Origin: a bacterium
GTDB taxonomy: Bacteria; SAR324; XYD2-FULL-50-16
NCBI GenBank assembly: GCA_018829445.1
Contig: JAHJTV010000029.1
Location: forward strand, 48,933-112,932
Direction of reading: 5' to 3'
DNA: 64,000 nucleotides
Under the pieces are notes generated by a model. The model made no database searches. It was not told the origin of the DNA and saw only the letters and a program-made list of their open reading frames with translations. How positions within the stretch are numbered: the stretch's first letter is position 1; every line of letters starts with the position of its first letter. The translations under genes were made by a program, and so were the position numbers. This document shows positions 17,124-25,373 of the stretch, one piece after another.

Positions 17124-17465
17124 TCACCCCTTTTTGGTTTTACAACTGATCACCGTTTCCATCTGTCCAAAAGCATTTGCTTCAATAACCGATTCGATAC
17201 AATTGAAAAAGTCCAGAATACACGGCATCCTCAGATTATAAAACACTGTGGTTCCCTTTTTCTCAACGAATACGAGACCTGCGTTTTTCAATACACTCAG
17301 GTGCTTTGAAACCGTTGAGGTATCCGAACCGACCAATTCAGTTAATTCAGAAACACATCTTTTGCCTTTGGCCAACTCTTCAACAACCATTAGTCGGCTG
17401 GGATGAGAAAGGGCTTTAATGATCCTTGCCTGTTCCTCATATCTATCTATCGTCTTTTTGTCCAT
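17124..17465 (-). CDS. ArsR-family winged-helix repressor
   Basis: A 113-residue metalloregulator-type protein. The HTH is SELTELVGSDTSTVSKHLSVLKNAGLV, preceded by LSHPSRLMVVEEL. Cysteines in RCVSEL, MPCILDFFNC and VISCK could bind metal or metalloid, but do not form the canonical CVC box of E. coli ArsR. It is 71 bp upstream of the permease and likely controls the whole minus-strand cluster. Confidence 0.9.
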   Translation of the reverse strand: MDKKTIDRYEEQARIIKALSHPSRLMVVEELAKGKRCVSELTELVGSDTSTVSKHLSVLKNAGLVFVEKKGTTVFYNLRMPCILDFFNCIESVIEANAFGQMETVISCKTKKG

Positions 17466-17768
17466 ATAGTTCCATATCTATTTTCCTATTTGCATATATT
17501 GCCAAATAACAAAACAGCAGTCAACACAAATCTTCAGATAAAGATTTTTAACATTCCACCTGATTTCCTTCCGGGCTTTACTTGCCTTTACAATTCTAAA
17601 ATAGAAAATAATATCAACGGCTAACAAAGCAAACACTCTAAGTCACATTTTTAGGGTAAAAATTAAACCACTTTATAAAGCGTTTAAAAAATCAGTTTAT
17701 TAGATTTAAAGAGAATCGATTCCTCTCACTTCGACCAGTCATAATCGTATCTAAAAGATTTTGCAGGA
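17466..17768. other. Intergenic region upstream of arsR-like gene
   Basis: Contains the candidate ArsR operator at 17488. The rest is AT-rich without a gene; a short plus-strand frame at 17403-17624 is antisense noise. Confidence 0.35.
17488..17507. promoter_or_regulatory. Candidate ArsR-family operator
   Basis: ATTTGCATATATTGCCAAAT is an imperfect inverted repeat 23-42 bp upstream of the regulator start. A similar element TTATTTGGCCAATAAG lies near 17085-17101 between the regulator and permease genes. Position and AT-rich dyad fit ArsR-family autoregulation. Confidence 0.45.
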
Positions 17769-18221
17769 TCAGTCGATGAGGTTGTTATCCTGGAAATAGT
17801 CTTCGATCTTGCTGAGAATTCTCCAGAGCTCATTTTTTTGGTTTTCAGTTATTTGTCTGCAACTGATGGCACAAACCAGAAGCTTTTCCAAAATTTTTTT
17901 TGGTAGATTACAGACCTTTTCCAATTCCCCCTGCTCATACAATTTTTTTAGCTTGGTCGGGGAGAGCTCCGCAATCGTATCAAACCTTATCCAGGTTTCT
18001 TCTTTCAGGTAGGTGGAGTGCAAAGGGAGAAAAAAACTGGGTAGCTCATCATTGAGTTGGCATCCGTATTGATTCCCGCGTTTTTCATGCGGTTGTGAGG
18101 TCGTTGTGACGGTGATATAAGGGTGCTGTCGTCCATCATTCAAAACAACCAGTAGTTCTCTCTCTTGTTGATCATTCGGTAGCTGATGAAAGCTGCTGAG
18201 AAAAATTGTTCCAGGTCGCAT
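17769..18221 (-). CDS. PemK/MazF-like protein
   Basis: A 150-residue protein with the fold signature of PemK/MazF endoribonucleases: MRPGTIFL at the start, ELLVVLND, a PYITVTTTSQ strand and STYLKEETWIRFDTIAELS. The first ~110 residues would make the barrel; the last 50 are helical. MazF-type toxins normally have an antitoxin gene upstream; here the upstream region has only a 40-codon frame without an ATG (18257-18381). The gene is 160 bp downstream of the RecQ fusion, on the same strand. It may be a toxin or a PemK-like nuclease accessory to the helicase. Confidence 0.6.
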   Translation of the reverse strand: MRPGTIFLSSFHQLPNDQQERELLVVLNDGRQHPYITVTTTSQPHEKRGNQYGCQLNDELPSFFLPLHSTYLKEETWIRFDTIAELSPTKLKKLYEQGELEKVCNLPKKILEKLLVCAISCRQITENQKNELWRILSKIEDYFQDNNLID

Positions 18222-18256
18222 AGTTAGGTTTCCAAAGGTAATTTGATATCAATCAT

Positions 18257-18381
18257 TCCGTCTCTTTATTCAGGCGTATACCCAATTGTGTAACTCTATC
18301 ACCGGTTGCATAAATCTCGACAGCATCATGAATAATACGACTTTTTAATTTAGATTTCCAGCATCTATCTACCTCTTTGTC
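18257..18381 (-). other. Short open frame following the RecQ-fusion stop codon
   Basis: Immediately after the TGA of the helicase gene and in the same frame, about 40 codons stay open and read like protein (KLKSRIIHDAVEIYATGD, QLGIRLNKETE). No ATG, GTG or well placed TTG is available at its head. It could be an antitoxin with an unusual start, the lost tail of the helicase beyond a mutated stop, or chance. Confidence 0.25.
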
Positions 18382-21300
18382 TCACACGGAGTGTAAAACC
18401 TCTATAATGGGCAACTCCCATTCTTCAGATTTTGCGGCATCCTGATATTCTGTAGCTTCATCCGATCTATATCGCTTAACCATGGCCAAAACTCTGGCAT
18501 GCTCGATTTTGGGCAAAATGGGTTCCCATTCCGCGATGGCTGATTTGGACAGTTTAGAAACAATTTGATTATTGTTGGTCCGAATACAGATGCTGCCATT
18601 TTCCCGGCTTATCACGACAGGATCATTCGGATTTAAAGCTGCCAGATCAGCATGTATTCTTGCCCGGTGATTAAATGTGCCGGGGAATCCCAAATAAAGG
18701 TTCTTCAGGCCAAGGATTTGAAATCGTTTTTTTGTAGGTGCTTTAGGTTCGGTGTTTTGTGACTGAAATTCAACAACCTTACAATTGCTGAACTTAAGAA
18801 GCGGCAAATGGGGATTGGCGGAACCGTTTACCGAAAGAATGGTTAAGGTCTCCATTGCCCTGGTCATGGCGACATAGAACAATCTTCGCTCATCTTCGAT
18901 ATCAGGCGACGATGACGATGCTTGCCAGCCGCCATCCGGTATAAATACATGGTTAAATTCCATTCCTTTGGCAGCATGCATGGTGCTTAAGAAGACACCG
19001 TTTCCATATATCTGCTCTTTTCGAAATTCAGCTAAATTGTCGTAGAGATAATCAATGACATCTCCTATGGGGATCTCGGCATCACCGGATTCCTGGCGGA
19101 GGTTCTCCAGTATGGAATTGAGCATTTCTCCCCAGGCATTATCGGCAATGGGTTTGATTTGTGTTTCAAATCCCTGTTTTAACGAAGATATTTTTGACGA
19201 TGTTTTTCGTCTATCGTGCAGATACACCAGGAAGTCATGAATTTCACGCACCCGATGGGGAGGGGGAGCATCATCCTTGTTCAGTCCGAATGATACCGGA
19301 ATCTCATTTTCTTCAAGCAGGCAACGAATAGGGACCAGTATGGAATTTGTGCGAGCAAGAATCGCAAAGTCCGACCATCGTGTATCCGGATTAAGTGCTT
19401 TTAAACGCTTCATCTCTGTGACGATGGCTAACGGCTGCAAACCATCGCCAGGAACCTTGATAATCAGTACGTTCCCTTTTCTGTCCGGGTCGAGACTCTC
19501 CCATTGTCCTCCGGCAGGCTCATTCCTGCGAGAGCTGTTGATCCTGATGGGGAAATCCGTTTTCATCCGATCGCGATTGTGGGCAATAAACCGATTGGCA
19601 ATATCGATTATCGAAGCGGTGGAACGGTAGTTTTCCGTTAGATACCTGAGAGTGACGTCAAGCGGTTTTTTGGATTTATCATTGCCGTAAACACGGTAGT
19701 CCTCCCGGAATTTCCGAATGTATTTAATATTGGCACCGCGGAAGCTGTAGATATTCTGGTCATCATCACCGACGGCCATAATGGATATCTTTTCATCCCC
19801 GTCATCAATTTTCCGACCGGCAATGGCCGAAATCAGGTCGTACTGGGACGAGTCGATATCCTGATACTCATCCACCAGAATCGTCTGGATACCTCCCAAA
19901 AGGCGTTCCCTCTGCTCTTCGGCATCGATTCCGGGCAGTTCGATCTTTCCGTTTAAAAGATCGGTGGCATTACCAATCACTTTATTAAAATCGATTTGCT
20001 CCGATTCCATTTTTTCATCGTTAAAGGAGACTCCGGTCAGTCGCATTGCCAGGGCATGGTAGGTGGATACCCATACCCATCTTCCTCTTTGTCCTGTCAA
20101 GTTGATCAGTCGTTTTTTCAGATTGATGGCCGCATTGTGGTTGTAACACAGTATCAAAACGGATGATGGACGTACCTGTTGAACACAAAGCAGATAAGCG
20201 CAGCGATGAACGATGGCCTTGGTCTTTCCCGAGCCGGGTCCTGCAAGCACCAAAATATTGGATTGCAGGTCGTTGGTTACGATCTCCTGTTGCTGGGAAT
20301 TCCTCAACTCTTCAACGATTCTGTTGTACGTTTCAGGGTTGGCGGGGAAAGCTACTTCATCCTCACGTCCATGGAAGTATTTTTTGAAGAACGATTTTTT
20401 GTCTTCTTCAAAATAGTCAAATACAAGTTTCAGCGCCTGTTTCAACTTCTCAATTCCCAGCCGGGCATATTCTCCCATCACATGGATCTGGAAGATTCTT
20501 TCGGTATAATGCAGTTCAAGCGGTTTGTAGTCCCCTTTGTTATATCTGGCGTTCTTTTTATCTGCTGACAGTTTGATCCGCATTGCCTGCCGAAACACAG
20601 CCAGTCCGCCCTGCAGAGTAATAATCTTAAAGTCGTGCATTTGAACCAGGCAGCGCTCTACAATGGCCAGATAGTCATCGATCACTCCCTGTAATTCGAT
20701 ATCCCGTTTTAACTCGTCTATCAGATCCTCGCAGGTGAATTCTATCAGGACATTACCGTCCTCCGGGCTTGATTCTGGGGTCTTTTGCATGAGGTAGTTC
20801 AATATTACCGAGGAAGCAGCCTGACGCCGCCGAACGGTTTCCGTGATATTGAACCAGCCCCGCTGCAATTTTATTTTATATTTGTCTTTTGAAACCTGTT
20901 TATAAATCAGGCTTCCTTTTTTTCCAGCCAGTCCTTTTCCATCCTGAGAGATTCCCATCAGGATCAGTTTCACGGTTTCAGGGGCATTCTCGAAGCCCTC
21001 TTTTTTGAGGCGTTGGCTGATTTTTATCAAATGGAAATCAACCCATTCCCCTTTATCAGAATCGGGATCCTCCACTTTCATCAGATTTATCAGGGCATTT
21101 TCTAGAACACAGAGGTTATTCAGAAGGCCGGTTGCGTGATTTTTTCCTTTTGATTTCACAAAAGCGGACAACTGAATCCCTTTTTTGAGCAGGCCTGCTT
21201 CAACCATTTGATTCAAGATGCGGATAACCATCTGACTTGGTGTGATCTGGCTGTTGAAGGCTTCCTTTCCACTTTTTTCGTAGGGGATGGCGGCTTCTGC

Positions 21301-23625
21301 TATTTGATCCGCTTTTAATCCCTCGTCTATTTCAGCATTGAATATTTCCTGAAAGACCTTCAGCCAGATTTTCTTCTGACCCGGCTCCAGATTGAGGGAG
21401 TTGATTCTTTCCTCGGCTTCCACCATTGTCGTGACGGTTGGTGTCCCTTGAAAAACACTGGTTTGATTCATATTTCTTTCCAGATAACCTGCCCGCTCCA
21501 ACCAGGCTATCCCGGTTCGGATTTTGGTATCGCTGGATGATTCTCCGGGATCAAAGGAGTAGTCACTGTCATCAAACCGTGCGATTTCTCCACTGGTCAC
21601 GATCACCTCGCCGCTTCGTGCCTTTCTGCAGCGCCTCAGGGTTCGCAATATTCCGGCGATATCTTGTCGGGTCAGTTCGGAGCGTTTCTCCATACCAAAC
21701 TGGCTGTCAAGATCTGTGGGATCAAACAAGAGGATACATTCCGCCTCTTTCAAATCACGACCCGCCCGACCTGCTTCCTGCAGGTAGTTTTCCAGGGAAC
21801 CCGGTATATCTGCATGTATCACCAGCCTCACATTATCTTTATCGATTCCCATCCCAAAAGCGTTGGTGGCGCTGATAACCCGAATTTCTCCCCTGATGAA
21901 GCCTTCAAGGATACTTCGTTTTTCAGCGGCATCCAATCCTGCGTGGAAGGCCTTAACATTGTGATCCTTTTCTTCAAGGTAGTCGGCGATCACCTCCGTT
22001 CGTCTTCGTTTTGATGCATAAATGATGACGCTTCCGTTGTCATCCTGCAATTTGGCTGATATCAGTTCATGGATTTTTTCATTTTTCTCAAACGATTTAG
22101 AGGGGATGACCTTAAACTGCAGATTTGTCCGTTCCACGGTAGAGTGGAACACCGTCAATTCCTGATCCAGGATCTTTTGGAAGTGCTCCTGAATTTCACT
22201 GATCACATCCAATTTAGCGGTTGCCGTATAGCAGGCGATCGGTGAGATTTGATTCTGATAGTTTTTGGAAAACTCCTTGATAAAACGGGACGCATACAGA
22301 TAATCCGGTCTGAAATCGTGTCCCCACCTGGATAAACAATGGGCTTCATCAAACACCCAACCTCCGATTTCCCTTTGCGAGATAGTATCTCGCACCGATC
22401 TGTTTCTTAATTGTTCAGGCGAAATATATAAGATGGAGATATCCCCCAACCGCACCCGATCCAGAATCTGCCTGCGCTCCGGCGGTGTCAGCATACCATA
22501 TATTGCTGCGACCGAAGGGGACGCCAGGTTGTCTACCTGGTCTTTCATCAGGGCTTGAAGGGGAGAGATCACAATCGTTAAGAGACCTCTTCGCTGATAG
22601 CGAACAAAAGCCGGTAGCTGGTAACACAAAGACTTCCCACCACCTGTCGGCAGAATAGCCAGCATCGGTTGTCCTCTCATACCGGAGGTGACAATCTGCT
22701 CTTGGAGGCTCGAACCGTCCTCGGCTTTTGGGTGCGACCTGAAATCGTCGAATCCAAAGTACTGGTTCAGATGCCATTTGGGATTATGGTTCGTCGCACA
22801 ATAAGGGCAGTCTTCCTTTCCACACGGTGCTTCACGAAGTCTGGCGATCATATCGGTAATTTCAGAGAACCGATGTCGAACCCAACCGGGAAGGACGGAG
22901 TTCCCCCCTGATACCTGCATCCAGGCTACACAATAAGGGATCAGCAGTGCCTTTTCTGAATTCAGAAACTCATCGCAGATATCCGAAGCTGCAGACGGGC
23001 AGGTCTTTTCCGCCACCAGCCTGCGAAAGCACTCTTTTGCTTCCGCTAATGAAACAGATTGGTCGGAAAGCAGACGATTGAACAGGTGACCGGTTCCGTG
23101 ATAATCGTTCAGTCCTCCCCTTGTGGAACTCTGGTTGAAGCAAAAGGCAAACAGCCTGATCAGATGCGGTGATGTTTGGTTTTGGTTTTGAAAACTTTCC
23201 CATTGTTCACGAAATATCTTCCCGGCCAGTCTGGCATCGTTGACGGGATTGTTTAAAGAGTCTCTGACCAGTTTGTAATTCTTTACCAGTTTGTGATAAG
23301 GATTTTGGGGGAAAGCCAGCGGGGACAGGTAAAGCGTATCAATAACAGGCAATGTAAGAATGGAGAGATTGGGAACGAACGATCGAAGAATCGGAAGATC
23401 ATGTTCGACAATATTATGACCGAGAATATATTCGGCATTTTTTGCAAATTGATCCAACTGCTGGAAATCTGCTTTTGAAAGATTTTTATCGTTTAACTCA
23501 AACTCCTGATTTTGAAATACCGCTCCCACCTGGTAGATCTTTTTATTCGACCCTATCTCCAGATCAATCAATAAGCTGTGTGATAAAAAGCTGTTCTCAT
23601 CCATGATCTGTTTTCCCAACTTCAT
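18382..23625 (-). CDS. Exonuclease-RecQ-UvrD triple-fusion helicase
   Basis: A 1747-residue protein joining three enzymes. Residues about 15-140 are a DnaQ/DEDDh-type 3'-5' exonuclease: IDLEIG (D21, E23), LGHNIVEHDLPIL and a terminal NDARLAG. A Cys group CGKEDCPYC (268-276) with a nearby His suggests zinc. Residues about 310-650 are a RecQ helicase: Walker A LPTGGGKSLCYQ (326-336), DEAH (about 427), FGMGIDKDNVRLVIH and QEAGRAGRD (about 618). Residues about 1110-1600 are a UvrD/Rep helicase: AGPGSGKT (about 1130), LVDEYQDID (about 1252), DDDQNIYSFRG, LTENYRST, STMHAAKGMEFNHVF and YVAMTRA (about 1586). All key motifs are intact. The gene probably processes DNA forks or invading DNA. It follows the nucleotidyltransferase gene by 80 bp, with a GGTTTTAAAACC palindrome at 23648-23659 between them. 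Confidence 0.92.
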   Translation of the reverse strand: MKLGKQIMDENSFLSHSLLIDLEIGSNKKIYQVGAVFQNQEFELNDKNLSKADFQQLDQFAKNAEYILGHNIVEHDLPILRSFVPNLSILTLPVIDTLYLSPLAFPQNPYHKLVKNYKLVRDSLNNPVNDARLAGKIFREQWESFQNQNQTSPHLIRLFAFCFNQSSTRGGLNDYHGTGHLFNRLLSDQSVSLAEAKECFRRLVAEKTCPSAASDICDEFLNSEKALLIPYCVAWMQVSGGNSVLPGWVRHRFSEITDMIARLREAPCGKEDCPYCATNHNPKWHLNQYFGFDDFRSHPKAEDGSSLQEQIVTSGMRGQPMLAILPTGGGKSLCYQLPAFVRYQRRGLLTIVISPLQALMKDQVDNLASPSVAAIYGMLTPPERRQILDRVRLGDISILYISPEQLRNRSVRDTISQREIGGWVFDEAHCLSRWGHDFRPDYLYASRFIKEFSKNYQNQISPIACYTATAKLDVISEIQEHFQKILDQELTVFHSTVERTNLQFKVIPSKSFEKNEKIHELISAKLQDDNGSVIIYASKRRRTEVIADYLEEKDHNVKAFHAGLDAAEKRSILEGFIRGEIRVISATNAFGMGIDKDNVRLVIHADIPGSLENYLQEAGRAGRDLKEAECILLFDPTDLDSQFGMEKRSELTRQDIAGILRTLRRCRKARSGEVIVTSGEIARFDDSDYSFDPGESSSDTKIRTGIAWLERAGYLERNMNQTSVFQGTPTVTTMVEAEERINSLNLEPGQKKIWLKVFQEIFNAEIDEGLKADQIAEAAIPYEKSGKEAFNSQITPSQMVIRILNQMVEAGLLKKGIQLSAFVKSKGKNHATGLLNNLCVLENALINLMKVEDPDSDKGEWVDFHLIKISQRLKKEGFENAPETVKLILMGISQDGKGLAGKKGSLIYKQVSKDKYKIKLQRGWFNITETVRRRQAASSVILNYLMQKTPESSPEDGNVLIEFTCEDLIDELKRDIELQGVIDDYLAIVERCLVQMHDFKIITLQGGLAVFRQAMRIKLSADKKNARYNKGDYKPLELHYTERIFQIHVMGEYARLGIEKLKQALKLVFDYFEEDKKSFFKKYFHGREDEVAFPANPETYNRIVEELRNSQQQEIVTNDLQSNILVLAGPGSGKTKAIVHRCAYLLCVQQVRPSSVLILCYNHNAAINLKKRLINLTGQRGRWVWVSTYHALAMRLTGVSFNDEKMESEQIDFNKVIGNATDLLNGKIELPGIDAEEQRERLLGGIQTILVDEYQDIDSSQYDLISAIAGRKIDDGDEKISIMAVGDDDQNIYSFRGANIKYIRKFREDYRVYGNDKSKKPLDVTLRYLTENYRSTASIIDIANRFIAHNRDRMKTDFPIRINSSRRNEPAGGQWESLDPDRKGNVLIIKVPGDGLQPLAIVTEMKRLKALNPDTRWSDFAILARTNSILVPIRCLLEENEIPVSFGLNKDDAPPPHRVREIHDFLVYLHDRRKTSSKISSLKQGFETQIKPIADNAWGEMLNSILENLRQESGDAEIPIGDVIDYLYDNLAEFRKEQIYGNGVFLSTMHAAKGMEFNHVFIPDGGWQASSSSPDIEDERRLFYVAMTRAMETLTILSVNGSANPHLPLLKFSNCKVVEFQSQNTEPKAPTKKRFQILGLKNLYLGFPGTFNHRARIHADLAALNPNDPVVISRENGSICIRTNNNQIVSKLSKSAIAEWEPILPKIEHARVLAMVKRYRSDEATEYQDAAKSEEWELPIIEVLHSV

Positions 23626-23705
23626 TGTCTATCGGCGAATAAATGTCGGTTTTAAAACCACTCTTTCTCCGTGGGAGCAAAGCGATGTCTTACACCTATT
23701 GAGAG

Positions 23706-24419
23706 TTACTTTTTTTCTTCTGATTGTTTTAAAATTGTTTCAATACGAGAAATAATAATTGGAACCCTTGCCTGAGAAGCCTTATCACCAGGCATAATAC
23801 CGGGGAGAGCCTCAAGAAATCGATCATCCTTTAATAAACGATCGAAACATCCTATAAGGTATCCTTTTAGTTTTTTATCCGAGGATATGATTTCTTCTAC
23901 TATTTCTGTACGGCCATCCAATAGCGCAACTACATCCTCTATATCCTGACTTAAGAGATAGTCTTCTTCTCCACGGCTTTCAAAAGCAGAAAACTTGCAT
24001 GCAATAAAAGATGAGGTCGCAATCATTGAAATCTGTTTTCCTGAAGGAAGAGATACCAATTGAGCTGTATCAAGAGCAATTTTGAACCACTCACTCCCAA
24101 ACCCTAAAACATTAGGATCTGTTGGCATTACATCCAGAGTTAGATTCCCTTTCCTCCATCTACAAATGGGTGCTTCCTCTCTTTGATCTTCATAGAAGCC
24201 TCTACTGCGCAAGCACTCCTGGAGACTGTAATAGCCCTTCAAATCAACATCCGCAATAACATCAACATCTTGAGTAACTCGAATAGTGGGAGCAGTATCA
24301 TCCGATATTAGTATACCTACTGTGCAGCCACCCACAAATACCAGTCTTTCGGTTAACTCTCCCAGAAATTCAACTGCAAGTTCCAGCATCTGTATATTGG
24401 GATTTCTGCTATCATCCAT
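23706..24419 (-). CDS. AbiEii-like nucleotidyltransferase
   Basis: A 237-residue protein with a minimal nucleotidyltransferase signature: FVGGCTVGIL (about residues 27-36) followed by RVTQDVDVIADV and, on the next strand, NLTLDVMP, giving the GG...DxD...D pattern. The later SQDIEDVVALLDGR matches the C-terminal part of AbiEii/AbiGii-type toxins. It overlaps the upstream HTH gene by 8 bases. AbiE systems are bicistronic with an upstream wHTH antitoxin (AbiEi) and give phage resistance; this pair has the same order, but the upstream protein is not a clear AbiEi. It could also be a modification enzyme working with the helicase. Confidence 0.65.
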   Translation of the reverse strand: MDDSRNPNIQMLELAVEFLGELTERLVFVGGCTVGILISDDTAPTIRVTQDVDVIADVDLKGYYSLQECLRSRGFYEDQREEAPICRWRKGNLTLDVMPTDPNVLGFGSEWFKIALDTAQLVSLPSGKQISMIATSSFIACKFSAFESRGEEDYLLSQDIEDVVALLDGRTEIVEEIISSDKKLKGYLIGCFDRLLKDDRFLEALPGIMPGDKASQARVPIIISRIETILKQSEEKK

Positions 24420-24930
24420 AAGCTTCCAGGCGTTTGATCAATTCTTTGCTTGCAATATCTTTTTCCCGAGCACGGCCATCCCTGATAGAATCAACCAGTA
24501 TCAACAATTCATACAACGCATGGTCTTTTTTTGCCGCCTGAGGAGCCAGTTTATATATTGGAGAAAATGAAATGCCGCGCTTTTCCCCCTCTGGATCAGG
24601 CCAAACCGGGAGGGGTTCACTAGATGATTCAATCAATAATTCTTTCAGGGGCGATGCCGCATATCTGGTGGGTATCCCCCTAGTTAATTCTCCCCTTTCT
24701 GCGACAAAAACATATTTTACGCCATGGACTAAGAATTCTTTTAGGTTTCTGATGTTGGGGACTATGGCTTTGTTCTTCTCAAATGCAAGACCTGCGATCT
24801 TCACACGTTTTATCGCTGAGTGTAACTGTGAGGAGCTCATCCCAAGTGAAGCCGATAATTCTGCGTAAGACCATGAAGTTGGTCCAATTGCAACCAGTTT
24901 AAGTAAAACCAAGATATCTTGAGGTTTCAT
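24412..24930 (-). CDS. HTH protein upstream of the nucleotidyltransferase (possible antitoxin/regulator)
   Basis: A 172-residue protein. Residues about 5-60 form a winged HTH (WSYAELSASLGMSSSQLHSAIKRVKIAGL). The middle contains AERGELTRGIPTRYAASPLKEL and a PVWPDPEGEKRG segment; the C-terminus is helical. A palindrome lies just upstream (24950-24971), consistent with autoregulation. It overlaps the nucleotidyltransferase start by 8 bases. The function is inferred from position. Confidence 0.65.
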   Translation of the reverse strand: MKPQDILVLLKLVAIGPTSWSYAELSASLGMSSSQLHSAIKRVKIAGLAFEKNKAIVPNIRNLKEFLVHGVKYVFVAERGELTRGIPTRYAASPLKELLIESSSEPLPVWPDPEGEKRGISFSPIYKLAPQAAKKDHALYELLILVDSIRDGRAREKDIASKELIKRLEAYG

Positions 24931-24949
24931 TCTTTTGTCCCATCCTTTG

Positions 24950-24971
24950 TTCTAGATTCTAGAATATAGAA
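24950..24971. promoter_or_regulatory. Candidate operator of the HTH/nucleotidyltransferase pair
   Basis: TTCTAGATTCTAGAATATAG plus AA contains the perfect palindrome ATTCTAGAAT (24956-24965) with further TCTAGA-like half-sites. It begins 20 bp upstream of the HTH start codon, a typical place for autorepression. Confidence 0.5.
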
Positions 24972-25146
24972 TGTTAGTCTCACAGATGTCTCTGCAAAAA
25001 TCAATCAAAGTTCGTAAAAAATGGTTTCGCTTTCTTTGACAGAAAGGTGGAGCTGTAACCGGAAGACTCAATTCTCTATTACCGGAGAATCTATTGAATT
25101 GAGATGTTATGATTAATGAAGATTGTAAGACGTTTTATCAGGATTT

Positions 25147-25198
25147 GATACATTTCAGTCATACGCCACAGCTTTTTATCTTTTACCTGAAATGTATC
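25147..25198. repeat. 12-bp inverted repeat with T-run
   Basis: GATACATTTCAG and CTGAAATGTATC are perfect inverted copies separated by 28 bases; the right arm is followed by a run of T. It could be a terminator-like hairpin or the ends of a tiny element. It precedes the broken radical SAM gene. Confidence 0.45.
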
Positions 25199-25373
25199 GG
25201 TTTTTTTGAGATAGTCAGCCGGAAGTGAACCTAATAACCTCTAGAAATTATGGATTGATGTGATTATGAAGAAGAACAGGCTGTTTTTTATCAAAATCAG
25301 TGAAGACTTATTGAAGAGATTTGTGGGATAACATCCTGAAGAATGATTATCAATTGTAAATCAGCAATTAACA

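Larger units (their letters stand above)
24931..25373. other. Intergenic region with operator-like and hairpin elements
   Basis: Lies between divergent genes. Holds the palindrome at 24950 and a 12-bp inverted repeat at 25147-25198, listed separately. No gene seen. Confidence 0.4.
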
